Source: a virus. Taken from it: a DNA stretch of 64,000 nucleotides. How positions within the stretch are numbered: the stretch's first letter is position 1; each line of letters starts with the position of its first letter. The position numbers were made by a program, and so were the translations under genes. The DNA is taken from the IMG/VR virus record IMGVR_UViG_3300030107_004423, positions 1 through 64,000 of that record; one strand, 5' to 3'. The notes below the pieces were generated by a model. It had not been told where the DNA came from. It did not search any database and saw only the letters and a program-made list of their open reading frames with translations. This document shows positions 35,089 to 45,007 of this stretch, one piece after another.

Positions 35089-36638
35089 GCTGTAACCCAG
35101 CTTCTTGCTTTTGGTTTTTTCTTATACCAACCTTCCTTAGACTCTTTATAATCTTGTGGAGGATGCGCATACTTACACGCATAGGCCAAAGCGTCAATCG
35201 TATCGTCATGTGCCATCCTCGGACCAAAAGTAATAATTTCCCTATGTAAATCATACTGAGACTTTTTAATATGAACTTGCCCCACTGCAAACCTTTGTGC
35301 AAGTATTTCTTGAATCCTGTCCCGCTTTGACATACGAGTTCCAGGCTTTTCTTCTTTAAACGGTATAATAAATTCATTTCTCCTCCTCATTTCAGCTCTG
35401 ATAGCTTGAAAGATAGGCTTTGACATAGTTGTATCTTCAATAGTAAATAAAGTAGGATTATAAAATTTAGCATATTCAAATATATAATCAACTATTCCTT
35501 TTTTGCCAGTACCTGGTACTCCCAATACAGGTAATGTTCTATTTCTGATATAATCTAAAACATATAAATTATTGTCTGGAGTGACTGCAACAACGATGAT
35601 AACACTGAAATCCGAATTACGCCTTGCTGAATCAGTTGCTGGATCAACACCAACAAATATATTACATGGTTTTGCATCATCCCCATCTGGTATAATAAAT
35701 TTAAGCCCACTTTCATCCTCCTGAATAAATTGTCCGTCCCAATATTTAATATGATCTCTTGTGAAAATAGAATCTTCTTCACTTTGGACTTCCATCATAT
35801 ATTCTTGATAAAACTTTTGAGGCTGACCAGAGTCTTGGTAAAATTTCTTTTTTCTCTCCATTTCTTCATGACCAAACCAAGAAGGCCAAAGAGGTGTTCC
35901 ATCATCTTGTAAAGCTTTATATGTTATAACTTTCCAAGCAAAATCCTCTTTTTCTTTCTTAGCTTTTTCATGACCTATTAAAATCTTTTGTATAAAAGCA
36001 TCAAAATGCACAGGAGTTCCATTTATACGCAATCTCCCTGTTTTAGGTTCAAGTGCGGGGAATACCACAGCTGTAACAAGATTGCTTATTTTAGACCTTG
36101 ATTCTGGCGTAATTGTATTATTTTCATCTTCAAAGTCATCAAGTATAATAAGATCATATCTTTTATGTAGCTTAGCCCCGCCACGAATACCTGATAAATT
36201 AGATTTACTAATAAGCTTACAGTTATTCTTAAGTTCGATATCATCTTCTGTCCATTTCCTGCCTTTTAAATTTCCAAAATAATATTTTATTTTATCATTA
36301 TATTCCAAATGATATTTGATATAATCTAGGTTGGGGACTGATATTTTAGAACTAGCAGCCACCCAACCATAGAATAAGGGTTCTTGTGTAAAGCAAAAGT
36401 CTTGCATTATATTACACTTAGTTAATACTGTTTTGCCGTGTCCTCTTGGCAATATAACAGCTAACTGTCTAACACTAGTATCAGATAAAGAATCAGCTAC
36501 TTCATAATGAAAGAATGGACTTTCAGATCTCATAAAATCTTCAGGTAAAAATAATTTACCAAAAGCTATAAGATCTTTACTAGCTAGCCTTAAATCTTCT
36601 TCAGCCTTACTAACGTTATGTGTATTAATATTACTCAA
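35085..36638 (-). CDS. Terminase large subunit
   Basis: 517 residues with both terminase domains. ATPase: Walker A PRGHGKT (64-70), Walker B YDLIILDDFE (161-170). Nuclease: VGVDPATDS (Asp332), IEDT (Glu401, Asp402) and AHDDTIDALAY (Asp482). It pumps DNA into the prohead through the portal and cuts the concatemer. Unusually, it lies about 9 kb downstream of the small subunit, with a tail fibre cluster between them. Confidence 0.95.
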   Translation of the reverse strand: MSNINTHNVSKAEEDLRLASKDLIAFGKLFLPEDFMRSESPFFHYEVADSLSDTSVRQLAVILPRGHGKTVLTKCNIMQDFCFTQEPLFYGWVAASSKISVPNLDYIKYHLEYNDKIKYYFGNLKGRKWTEDDIELKNNCKLISKSNLSGIRGGAKLHKRYDLIILDDFEDENNTITPESRSKISNLVTAVVFPALEPKTGRLRINGTPVHFDAFIQKILIGHEKAKKEKEDFAWKVITYKALQDDGTPLWPSWFGHEEMERKKKFYQDSGQPQKFYQEYMMEVQSEEDSIFTRDHIKYWDGQFIQEDESGLKFIIPDGDDAKPCNIFVGVDPATDSARRNSDFSVIIVVAVTPDNNLYVLDYIRNRTLPVLGVPGTGKKGIVDYIFEYAKFYNPTLFTIEDTTMSKPIFQAIRAEMRRRNEFIIPFKEEKPGTRMSKRDRIQEILAQRFAVGQVHIKKSQYDLHREIITFGPRMAHDDTIDALAYACKYAHPPQDYKESKEGWYKKKPKARSWVTA

Positions 36639-36849
36639 CTATTTCTGCTTCTTCCTCTTTTTCAGATGTTTCTTCACCAATAAGTCCTTGAAGAACTTCT
36701 ATAGCTCCTAAACATCTTTTAGCTAACTCATCTGCAGCCGCTCTATCTTGAATAGCTTTATTATATTGAGTTACTACAGATTCAAGCTCAGGCTTTAAAT
36801 CTTCTTTTTTTATAATATCTTCTACTTGTGGGTCTTGTTTTTTACTCAT
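36631..36849 (-). CDS. Small acidic protein, 72 aa
   Basis: Overlaps both neighbours (8 bp into terminase, 4 bp with the upstream gene). A short helical protein with a Lys/Asp-rich N-terminus and a Glu-rich end (GEETSEKEEEAEIVE). The pattern KRCLGAIEVLQGL suggests a single amphipathic helix. Possibly a terminase or fibre accessory by position. No family recognised. Confidence 0.6.
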   Translation of the reverse strand: MSKKQDPQVEDIIKKEDLKPELESVVTQYNKAIQDRAAADELAKRCLGAIEVLQGLIGEETSEKEEEAEIVE

Positions 36850-37109
36850 AGTGCTTTTATATCCTTTATTATTTCTGTTAATGCATCTTTTTTTGTTGTT
36901 AATTCAGAAATTTCAGCTTCAATACTTGCTTTATCTGATTCATAATGATGAAGCTCTACTTCAGACTTATTATCAGCTAAAGCAGTGCCTGTTTCACTAT
37001 CCCATCTTTTTTGTGTTAGATAGTAACGAGTAATTCCATCACTATCATCAGCTTTACTAAAACTTACTGCTGATTTACTTTTTAAACTTACATAGTTTTT
37101 TATATTCAT
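36846..37109 (-). CDS. Small protein after the tail fibre, 87 aa
   Basis: Overlaps the fibre stop by 4 bp. N-terminal beta part (NYVSLKSKSAVSFSKADDSD, YYLTQKRWD) followed by a C-terminal coiled coil (IEAEISELTTKKDALTEIIK). This resembles small chaperones or adaptors made with fibres. The coupling suggests it helps fibre assembly; no known family can be assigned. Confidence 0.55.
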   Translation of the reverse strand: MNIKNYVSLKSKSAVSFSKADDSDGITRYYLTQKRWDSETGTALADNKSEVELHHYESDKASIEAEISELTTKKDALTEIIKDIKAL

Positions 37110-40100
37110 TTCAATCTCCTTTTTAATTCATTAACTTCTTTAGATAATTCTTGCACTGCTTTAATAAGAGGCACAACTAATGCTGAATATTGTATTCCTT
37201 GTTTTCCATTTGCATCTTCTGACCAACCACTAAAACTTGTACCACTTTTTTCTATTGTTTCTTTTACTTCTTGTGCAATTAATCCGTCCCAAACCTTTTC
37301 ATCATCAAACTCATCTCTAACACCATCTTCATATCTTTTTTCTCGTATCTCTTTATCCCAATCGGCAGGGTGTAATTTTTTATATTTTCTTGGCTTTAAA
37401 TCATTTATAAAATCTAATCCTAATGTATTATTTTCTATATCTTTTTTAATTCTTTTATCTGAATCTATAGTCCAATCTACTTGGATATTAGCATTAGCAA
37501 TAGAAGCATTACCTATTTTAACACTATTTAATGCTGTTGTTGTTGCTTGATAGCCTATACAAATTTGATTATCAGCATCTGCATCAAAAGCTACATCTGA
37601 ACCAACACCTGTATTATTTGCACCTGTAGTAATTCCATCACCTGCTTGATATCCTACCATCGTATTTTCATTGCCTGTAGTTAATGTATCTAATGCTTCA
37701 TCACCTATTCCAACATTTTTATCACCTGATAAATTCATATATCCTGCTTTAGTACCAATTAAAACATTTTGATTAGCAGTACAATGTCCTGCATCAGCAC
37801 CTACATTGCCTGACATAGCGTTCCAACCTAATATTACATTTTCATAACCTGTATTACTATCTGCATCATCACTTTCACCATTTCTAAAAGCTGAAGAACC
37901 TATTGCTATATTTCTACCTGCACCACTTGCTCCTGTTGATTTGTATCTTCCTGCTTGATAGCCAATATATACATTATCATTTGATGTAGTGTTTTCATAT
38001 CCTGCTGTATATCCTAAAAAGAAATTATATTGCCCTGTTGTATTTTTATAACCTGCATCAGAACCTATACCTGTATTAAAACTTGCTGTAGATGTGTACA
38101 ATGCTCTGCGACCCATTGCTACATTGTAGCCACCTGTTACATTAGTACTTAACGATTTTGGACCAACTGCTGTATTGTAATTTCCTGTAGTGATATTTTG
38201 CCCTGCCTCATCTCCTACTAATGTATTACCTACACCATATGTTAAATCAACACCTGCATTATATCCGATTGCTACTTGTCTATCTGTTTCGCTTAATGTA
38301 GCATTTACTACTACTACTGCTGTATTTGATGTACCTGCGTGTGGGTCTGTAAATGTTAATTCATCATCTGATTTATATCCGTACCCTGCTGTATTAACTG
38401 TAAATGTAGGATTTCCTGAACCATCAGTTTCTATATCAAATGTTGCTCCTGTTCCATTTACCGAATCATCACTTGTTGCTGGTATATTTGTATGTGATTG
38501 ACCTGGTTCCCAAGCATCTGATGGTGTTGGAGTGGTATCATCTACTGTACTTATTCCACCACTTACTCTTAAATTTTTAAATGCTCCTACTCCTATAGCA
38601 ACACAACCTGTTTGACCACTATAAGAACCCATAGCATTACCTATAGCTACTACATTACTTGCATTAAATACATTACTACCAGCACCACTACCAATCATGG
38701 TATTTAAATTACCTAATACATTTCCACCTGCACCTGCACCTATTAAAGTATTTTGTTTAGCAGTAGTCATATCAGTACCTGCATAAGCACCAATTACAGT
38801 ATTGTTGTATGATGATGCTGATGTTCCAAGTATTAATGTATCTGAAGAAGCTATATAATTACTTAAACTATATAATGCTCTATATCCAATAGCAATATTT
38901 CTTTCACCTGAATATGCAGCCATTCCACCACCATCACCATAACCTCTTAATCTATTAGCACCCTTACCTGCACCAAGCGTTTCGTAACCTAATGCAATGT
39001 TATTATTAGCAGTTGTTACATATTTACCTGCTGATTGACCAAGAAAAAATGAAAATTGCGTAGACGTAGCACTTTCACCTGCACTATTACCTATACATAC
39101 ATTATACCCACTTCCATCATAATTTTGAAGTTTTAATGAGTTTTTTCCAATCGCTATATTATCACTACCTGTATCTTCTGTCTTTAGTGCTTCATATCCT
39201 ATAGCAATATTATTTGAACCTGTTAAATTTTTACTTAATGTACTACTTCCAATCCCTATATTTTTTTCTGCTGTAAAATTAACAGCCGATTCAGAACCTG
39301 TAGCAAAATTATCTCCCATTGATTTGTAACCAAAAGCAATATTATCTGATGCGCTTAATGTAGCTGAAGCATAATTAGTAGCTTCGTGATAAGTTCCATT
39401 GACAAAAGCATAAGCACCCATAGCAATATTATAATTACCTGTCTTGTGATTTTGACCTGCAAAAGTACCACAATAAAAATTATCTGCACCTGTTGTTGTG
39501 CTTCTACCTGCTTGGCTACCAAGCGCTGTATTTCTATTCCCTGTAGTTAAATCATTTAAAGCATAATTACCTATAGCAGTGCAATTCATATAATTAGAAG
39601 CAGTTGTTCCATATAATGAACCGTGTCCTATACTTATATTTCCTCTATTACTTGAGCCTGTATTATCTCCTAAAGTGCCATAATTATATCCTGCACTATT
39701 GCCTATATGTATATAATCTGCTGAATAGTTACCATATGCAGTTTGCCAACCTACTGCTACAGTTCCACGAGCATTTAAAGCATTCCTACCTGCTTCATAT
39801 CCTAATGCTGTCGATTTAAAAGGCACTCCATCTCCTTTTGTGTTGCTATGCCCTTTTAATGAATAATAGCCTACTGCTGTATTACTATGCCCTGTTGTTG
39901 TAGTGTCGCCTGAATATGCTCCTATATATGTATTTCCATCTGCTGTTGTTATTTCTTCACCTGAATATGCCCCTAAAAATACATTTTTTTCCCCTGTAGA
40001 TAAAGAAGTCCCTGAATAAGAACCAACAGCAACATTTTTATCTGCTGTAAATGCTGTAGATGTTCCAACATTATCAGAATGTCCTAAACTTTTATATCCA

Positions 40101-42574
40101 ACAGCCACATTATCAGATGCATCATTATCTGCCCAACCTACACTACCATCTCCATTAGGGTCTTCTGTATTATAGCCACCTCTCATTGCTTCGTTGCCTA
40201 TAATTGTATTTCTTGCACCACCTCCTAAATATGCTCCTGCAAAATATCCTATACCTGTACTTGTTGCTCCTGACCTATATAAAGCATAATTACCTATAGC
40301 AGTACCACCTGTTTGTGTTGTTATAGCACCTAATGCAGATTTACCAATACACATATTACCAGAACCTGAAGTGATTAATGCTCCTGCTCCTGCTCCTAAT
40401 GCTACATTTTGTGAGCCACTTGATATATCTCCTAATGCAACCTTACCAATAGCTGTATTTTCTCCACCTGTAAATGCACTTGAATTTGCAGTTCCCATAG
40501 CACTGTACCCTAAAGCTACATTACCACTGCAATTATTATCTCCATAACTATTAGCACTTGTTCCGTTTCTACCTGCTCTTGCACCTACAAAAACATTATA
40601 TCCTAATTGTGAAGCACCTGAATATCCCCAAGTTTCTCCTGCTTTATCTCCAATAAAAACATTCCAACCTGTATTTGAACCACCTCTTACTTGATATCCT
40701 GCTTGATATCCAATAGCTACTGTACCATAATCACTTCGACTTGCAGTCATATTTACTAAAGATTCATACCCTATTGATACATTTCTTGAACCTGTTAAAT
40801 TTTCACTTAATGCTTTAGTACCTATAGCAACATTCTTTTCTCCTGTAAAATTAGCTACATCATCTCCATAATTATGTCCCATTGCATAATGACCAATAGC
40901 AATATTATCTTCGCCTGTATTATTACCTTTATCATCTGATTCACCATTTATTAAAGCATAATTTCCTATAGATATATTCCAATCTGATGCAGTTCTATAT
41001 CTACCTGATACATAGCCAATAGCAATATTATCATCTCCTGATTGCATATCTATCATAGAATGAGTACCAATAGCTGTACATCTATGAGCATCTTGAATAT
41101 GTTGCATAGATGTATTTCCAATAGCTATGCTGTTTTGTGCTGTAAAATTAGTTTCACCTTGCCCTTGCATAGAAGCATAACCAATAGCTACATTTTGATA
41201 TCCTGTATTATTAGCAGGTGCTGTACTATGTCCGTGTGTCATAGAAAATACACCAATAGCTACATTATATGAGCCAAGATTTATATCACTTGTTCTATCT
41301 GCACCACCTAAATATCTACCTGCTTGTTTCCCTAAAAAGAAATTAGCATCTCCATATTGACATTGATATCCTGCTTGATATCCTATTGCTACATTACCAA
41401 ATGTTTGCTGATTATTTCCTGACGACTCTGTACCTGCATCAAGCAATGCTTGATAACCTATAGCAACATTAGAATTAGAATATCTATTGTCTTTTAATGT
41501 TTCATAGCCTAAAGCCATATTATAACTTGCAGTGATTGCATTTAATAATGATGATTGACCTATAGCTACATTACTTGTGCCTGTAATAAAAGCATTCACA
41601 CCTTGCGAATTATCAGAATCATATAATGCCTTTTGGTAACCATACATAGCTTGGTCGCCAATAGCTACATTACTACCTGCTCCTCTTAAATTTCCTAATG
41701 TTTGAAATCCTATAGCTACATTTTTATCATCAGCACCATCATTAGCATTCATCAATGCACCCCTACCAATAGCTACATTTCGTTCAGGGTCTGTATCTCC
41801 TGTCATTACAGAATGCATAGCTTGATAGCCTATTATTACGCTACTTTGTCTTGCTAAAGAAATATTATTATATTGACCTAATTCTAAATATTGATTTCCT
41901 GATACTCCGTGTACAGTTAATGCTACATTTGCAGTATTTTTATCTCTTAAATAAATAGAATTTGCACCAATACCAAATTGCCAAGTATCATATGTATCTC
42001 TTGCTATTTCAAATGGTCTTGCTAAACTCGATGTTCCACTTATCTGTACTTCGCCATCTTCATATACTATAAGCCTATTATTTCCACCACTCATTAATGT
42101 TAATTGTATAGCATTGCCTGATGTATAATCAGTTAAATTAATTCTACCTCTTGATGTTGCATTAGCAAATATACTTACATTGACTGCTTGTGCATCACCT
42201 GTAAATGCTAAATTTTGATAATCACCACCAGCAGCTTTTGATATAGCAACAGATCCTCCAAATGTAGTTGTGTTAGTACTTGGGTCCATTGCCATAAGTA
42301 CACTTGAAGTTAATGCAGAACCATTAGATATTTTTAATATATCTGAATCACTATTATCTACACCTACAGACCAAGATTCATCAGCTGTTTTCATTTCAAT
42401 AGCTGCATCACCAGAACCTGTTTGTTCTACTTTTAGGGAGGGTACAGTACTATCATTAGACTTTAATACATCTAATATATAATCTGTATCTACAGCTGTT
42501 TTACCAACAGCAATAGCCTTCTGTCCACTTACGGGACTAGGAGTGCTTATAAATCCGCCACCAATTAACGCCAT
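37106..42574 (-). CDS. Tail fibre with S74 chaperone domain, 1822 aa
   Basis: The N-terminal 200 residues are beta-rich and probably attach to the virion. Residues about 220-1690 are dozens of short repeats of the type N.AIGY.A....TG..N, the left-handed beta-roll repeat of YadA-like and fibre shafts. A non-repeat module at about 1343-1427 matches one in the nozzle-type protein. The C-terminus is an intramolecular chaperone (peptidase S74): SDKRIKKDI with Ser1705 and Lys1710, then a final coiled coil. In known cases the chaperone cuts itself off after trimer folding. It should bind the host surface. Confidence 0.9.
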   Translation of the reverse strand: MALIGGGFISTPSPVSGQKAIAVGKTAVDTDYILDVLKSNDSTVPSLKVEQTGSGDAAIEMKTADESWSVGVDNSDSDILKISNGSALTSSVLMAMDPSTNTTTFGGSVAISKAAGGDYQNLAFTGDAQAVNVSIFANATSRGRINLTDYTSGNAIQLTLMSGGNNRLIVYEDGEVQISGTSSLARPFEIARDTYDTWQFGIGANSIYLRDKNTANVALTVHGVSGNQYLELGQYNNISLARQSSVIIGYQAMHSVMTGDTDPERNVAIGRGALMNANDGADDKNVAIGFQTLGNLRGAGSNVAIGDQAMYGYQKALYDSDNSQGVNAFITGTSNVAIGQSSLLNAITASYNMALGYETLKDNRYSNSNVAIGYQALLDAGTESSGNNQQTFGNVAIGYQAGYQCQYGDANFFLGKQAGRYLGGADRTSDINLGSYNVAIGVFSMTHGHSTAPANNTGYQNVAIGYASMQGQGETNFTAQNSIAIGNTSMQHIQDAHRCTAIGTHSMIDMQSGDDNIAIGYVSGRYRTASDWNISIGNYALINGESDDKGNNTGEDNIAIGHYAMGHNYGDDVANFTGEKNVAIGTKALSENLTGSRNVSIGYESLVNMTASRSDYGTVAIGYQAGYQVRGGSNTGWNVFIGDKAGETWGYSGASQLGYNVFVGARAGRNGTSANSYGDNNCSGNVALGYSAMGTANSSAFTGGENTAIGKVALGDISSGSQNVALGAGAGALITSGSGNMCIGKSALGAITTQTGGTAIGNYALYRSGATSTGIGYFAGAYLGGGARNTIIGNEAMRGGYNTEDPNGDGSVGWADNDASDNVAVGYKSLGHSDNVGTSTAFTADKNVAVGSYSGTSLSTGEKNVFLGAYSGEEITTADGNTYIGAYSGDTTTTGHSNTAVGYYSLKGHSNTKGDGVPFKSTALGYEAGRNALNARGTVAVGWQTAYGNYSADYIHIGNSAGYNYGTLGDNTGSSNRGNISIGHGSLYGTTASNYMNCTAIGNYALNDLTTGNRNTALGSQAGRSTTTGADNFYCGTFAGQNHKTGNYNIAMGAYAFVNGTYHEATNYASATLSASDNIAFGYKSMGDNFATGSESAVNFTAEKNIGIGSSTLSKNLTGSNNIAIGYEALKTEDTGSDNIAIGKNSLKLQNYDGSGYNVCIGNSAGESATSTQFSFFLGQSAGKYVTTANNNIALGYETLGAGKGANRLRGYGDGGGMAAYSGERNIAIGYRALYSLSNYIASSDTLILGTSASSYNNTVIGAYAGTDMTTAKQNTLIGAGAGGNVLGNLNTMIGSGAGSNVFNASNVVAIGNAMGSYSGQTGCVAIGVGAFKNLRVSGGISTVDDTTPTPSDAWEPGQSHTNIPATSDDSVNGTGATFDIETDGSGNPTFTVNTAGYGYKSDDELTFTDPHAGTSNTAVVVVNATLSETDRQVAIGYNAGVDLTYGVGNTLVGDEAGQNITTGNYNTAVGPKSLSTNVTGGYNVAMGRRALYTSTASFNTGIGSDAGYKNTTGQYNFFLGYTAGYENTTSNDNVYIGYQAGRYKSTGASGAGRNIAIGSSAFRNGESDDADSNTGYENVILGWNAMSGNVGADAGHCTANQNVLIGTKAGYMNLSGDKNVGIGDEALDTLTTGNENTMVGYQAGDGITTGANNTGVGSDVAFDADADNQICIGYQATTTALNSVKIGNASIANANIQVDWTIDSDKRIKKDIENNTLGLDFINDLKPRKYKKLHPADWDKEIREKRYEDGVRDEFDDEKVWDGLIAQEVKETIEKSGTSFSGWSEDANGKQGIQYSALVVPLIKAVQELSKEVNELKRRLK
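37500..41900 (-). repeat. Degenerate repeats coding for the fibre beta-roll
   Basis: The fibre gene is built of many short, imperfect units coding N-V-A-I-G-Y-type turns with Gly/Thr/Asn links. On the plus strand they show as recurring CCTATAGCTACATT-like strings. The limits are approximate. Unit length varies, so these are diverged protein repeats and not a DNA array such as CRISPR. Confidence 0.8.
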
Positions 42575-42583
42575 ATTATTCCT

Positions 42584-42913
42584 TTAACAAAGTATCATTC
42601 GCACAGTAGCATTGGTAGAGCCATCTCTTCTCCAATGCAAATAAATAGTCTTACCCAATCCTTTAGGTATTTTCATAGATGATATACCTAATGGTATCTT
42701 TAAATCATTAGTATCACTGCAATTAGTAGTAGCTTGATTGTCAAATAATATATCTATAGGAGATGAAGCATCTATTATTGCTATATGATGATTAGAAACA
42801 TCTACATGTTGTGTAGTAGTATCTGTAGTAGTAACTGCTGTTTGTACATCCCATATAGCTGAAGTATCTACATTAACTGCTTCTTGTGTTGAATATTTTC
42901 CAAGTACACTCAT
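42584..42913 (-). CDS. Small beta-rich virion protein, 109 aa
   Basis: Thr/Asp/Val-rich with alternating strands (VDVSNHHIAIIDASSPIDIL, KTIYLHWRRDGSTNATVRM). Shares general layout with the 99-aa protein at 43399-43698: N-terminal SVLGKYSTQE / AKGMQKYTVQES and a strand pair ending in a basic or aromatic turn. Probably a decoration or fibre-base protein. No family recognised. Confidence 0.6.
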   Translation of the reverse strand: MSVLGKYSTQEAVNVDTSAIWDVQTAVTTTDTTTQHVDVSNHHIAIIDASSPIDILFDNQATTNCSDTNDLKIPLGISSMKIPKGLGKTIYLHWRRDGSTNATVRMILC

Positions 42914-42922
42914 TAATACTCC

Positions 42923-43396
42923 TTATTGTAATATATGTATATAACAATTAGTAAATCCTGTTATAGTAGTATCTTTGTCTCCTGAAAATATATCTCTGAT
43001 TACTAATCTAGTAAATGCAGTATTTGCAGCTGCCATATGATAGGCACCTACTGTATTTCCAGAATCAGTATATACAGTTAAAACACTATTAGTTCCTCCG
43101 CCATCTGTTTGAGATGATAAAAATACTCCAATATTTCCACCAGACTCTATTGAATTTATATTAAAATCATAAGTAACTACAATTTGCTCTGCATGACTTG
43201 GTATTGTAAATGCATCTGAATATACCATCCAATCATCATCATTATCGATAACATCCCAACCTAATCCTCCACTAACTTCAGAAAATGTATCTACATCGCT
43301 TTGACTCCAACTTGAAAAAGCTGTAAGATCTATAGTATTGATAAGTTTAAATGGAGTATTTCTTTGATTAATTGCGCTACTACTTAATCCTAACAT
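42923..43396 (-). CDS. Beta-sandwich-like virion protein, 157 aa
   Basis: A Ser/Thr/Asp-rich protein with jelly-roll character (residues 20-157, for example DDDWMVYSDAFTIPSHAEQI then YDFNINSIESGGNIGVFL). Such folds are common in fibre tips and head decorations and may bind sugars, but no binding residues can be identified. It lies between two other small beta proteins, so all three may build one appendage. Confidence 0.55.
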   Translation of the reverse strand: MLGLSSSAINQRNTPFKLINTIDLTAFSSWSQSDVDTFSEVSGGLGWDVIDNDDDWMVYSDAFTIPSHAEQIVVTYDFNINSIESGGNIGVFLSSQTDGGGTNSVLTVYTDSGNTVGAYHMAAANTAFTRLVIRDIFSGDKDTTITGFTNCYIHILQ

Positions 43397-43398
43397 AA

Positions 43399-43698
43399 TT
43401 AACCTCTATATACTATTGCTGCATCACCACTTCCAACAGTAACTCCAGACCATCTACCATATATAGTAACTCCTGCTGGAACTTCTATTGTACTGCATGT
43501 ATCCCAATAATCTGTATCTTCCGATGTTAAAGTTAAAGTTGCAGCACCAACTCCAGATGTAGTTCCAAGACTAGTAACTGCTATATATGTATTAGCATTT
43601 ACAGTAGCATTAGTTACATAATCGTAACCTGATTGACCTAGACCTATGTTTTGAGATTCTTGTACAGTATACTTCTGCATACCTTTTGCGTAAGCCAT
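43399..43698 (-). CDS. Small beta-rich virion protein, 99 aa
   Basis: AGGAGG lies a few bases upstream of the ATG. The sequence is a compact beta protein (TYIAVTSLGTTSGVGAATLT, then VPAGVTIYGRWSGV). Composition and size match decoration or fibre-base proteins. Unknown family. A small hairpin directly upstream may influence its translation. Confidence 0.6.
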   Translation of the reverse strand: MAYAKGMQKYTVQESQNIGLGQSGYDYVTNATVNANTYIAVTSLGTTSGVGAATLTLTSEDTDYWDTCSTIEVPAGVTIYGRWSGVTVGSGDAAIVYRG

Positions 43699-43709
43699 AT
43701 TATCCTCCT

Positions 43710-43739
43710 GCCCTAAGCACTGGCTGTGCGTGAATGGGC
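43710..43739 (-). promoter_or_regulatory. Short hairpin upstream of the 99-aa gene
   Basis: Outer GCCC/GGGC arms (43710-43713, 43736-43739) enclose an inner GCAC/GTGC stem (43717-43720, 43725-43728). It sits just before the AGGAGG site of the downstream gene. No T-run follows on the late strand. Possible mRNA processing or translation-modulating structure; only 4-bp stems, so weak. Confidence 0.3.
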
Positions 43740-43756
43740 TTGTTTGTTGTTATTAA

Positions 43757-44233
43757 CTATACCTTTAAAAACTGTAAAGGTTTTCTAAATTCTTCTAAAG
43801 TCATATCTTTATTAAAAGATTTAAACTTGCCTGACTTAATTAAATCTATAGCTATCTTATTATTCCATATACTAGTAGCTTTTGCTTCATCATCATCCCA
43901 TGGAATATTTTCACTATCTTTTTTATGGTACTCTTCTAACCAATTAGCTAGCTTAGGACCAAATACATTATACAGCTCTAATAATCCATAATAGGATTTA
44001 AGAGCTTCTTTCTCTCCTTCAGGCATACTATCATATAATTTAAGATGATCTTCTACATCCTTTACAGGATCCATCTCCATCATCTTGTCATTTAAAAATG
44101 CAAGCAATGCTTGACTTGAATCTTTTTCTTCAGCTACAGGTTCTTCTTTAACTTCTTCTTTAAATATATCTAAGTCCATATCATCTTTAGTAGCTTCATT
44201 CATTTGATTAAATGCAGATACATTTGCGTCCAT
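43757..44233 (-). CDS. Acidic helical late protein, 158 aa
   Basis: Glu/Asp-rich protein (KEEVKEEPVAEEKDSSQALL) with helices and Trp-containing segments near the C-terminus (WLEEYHKKDSENIPWDDDEA). No membrane segment, no catalytic motif. Located between terminase small subunit and structural genes; could be an assembly helper. No family recognised. Confidence 0.6.
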   Translation of the reverse strand: MDANVSAFNQMNEATKDDMDLDIFKEEVKEEPVAEEKDSSQALLAFLNDKMMEMDPVKDVEDHLKLYDSMPEGEKEALKSYYGLLELYNVFGPKLANWLEEYHKKDSENIPWDDDEAKATSIWNNKIAIDLIKSGKFKSFNKDMTLEEFRKPLQFLKV

Positions 44234-44237
44234 TTAT

Positions 44238-44993
44238 TTAATATCCTGCTTCTTCTATTTCTGGTAATAAAAAAGGAGCTGCTCTGCCTAACCTTTTATT
44301 AGGATTTAATTGCTCTGCAATTTTTTGAGGAAACGGTTTAAGTGGATTTAATTGCTCTGCAATTTCTTGAGGAAATGGTTTAAGTTTTCCAAGATCTTTT
44401 ATATTTGGAACTCTGCCTATTGTTTCAACCCATTGATTTCTTAACAGTTCTGTTTCTATTATATCTGCCTCTCTTCTAAGATTTTCAATATCTTTATATT
44501 TACCCGCCAAAGGACTTCTAAGGCTTCCTGGTCTTCCAAAAGCATCTGACATCCTACCTTTATTTGTCATTTCTATAGCTAAATCATCAGCTTTTTTTAG
44601 TCTATCTAAATAAGATTTTTGCATCATCCCAACTTCTTTTTTACTATATAAAGCAGGCTTTTTAGACATTCCAGTTGCCATTTTCATAATATCATCTTTA
44701 GACATTTTTTGAGCTACAGGCAAATATGATTTTAAAAGGTTTTTTATATTATTTATTTTAGTTGCTTGATTTACAGCTTTAGCAGCGCTTCCTCCTCCAG
44801 CCAAAGAAAGTATCATATTTAGAGCTTCTCCTGAATATTCTGGCATTTGTAAAGCATCATCGAATATTTCTGGGAATAATCTTCCACCTTCTGGAAACCA
44901 AGCATTATCAGATGTAGTTCCCCATTCCCCTTGGTTATCTTCTGCTCCAGCAGTCATTTGCCCAAATGCATATTTATTTACTTCATTAGTCAT
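44238..44993 (-). CDS. Late protein with internal 14-aa tandem repeat, 251 aa
   Basis: The ATG at 44993 with GGGAG seven bases upstream is preferred to a TTG at 44999. A Gly/Ala-rich hydrophobic stretch (residues about 55-75, ALNMILSLAGGGSAAKAV) precedes a helical, basic region. Near the end LKPFPQEIAEQLNP occurs twice in tandem with one change. This may be an internal or membrane-interacting virion protein; function unknown. Confidence 0.6.
   Translation of the reverse strand: MTNEVNKYAFGQMTAGAEDNQGEWGTTSDNAWFPEGGRLFPEIFDDALQMPEYSGEALNMILSLAGGGSAAKAVNQATKINNIKNLLKSYLPVAQKMSKDDIMKMATGMSKKPALYSKKEVGMMQKSYLDRLKKADDLAIEMTNKGRMSDAFGRPGSLRSPLAGKYKDIENLRREADIIETELLRNQWVETIGRVPNIKDLGKLKPFPQEIAEQLNPLKPFPQKIAEQLNPNKRLGRAAPFLLPEIEEAGY
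44302..44385 (-). repeat. 42-bp tandem duplication
   Basis: Two adjacent 42-bp units (44302-44343 and 44344-44385) differ at a few bases and keep the reading frame, coding two copies of a 14-residue segment in the 251-aa protein. Confidence 0.8.
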
Positions 44994-45007
44994 TTCCAAC
45001 TCCCTAT

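Noticed and set aside
37500-41900. CRISPR array or mobile repeats
   Set aside because: The repeats are in one open frame, vary in length and code beta-roll turns; no constant repeat with spacers.
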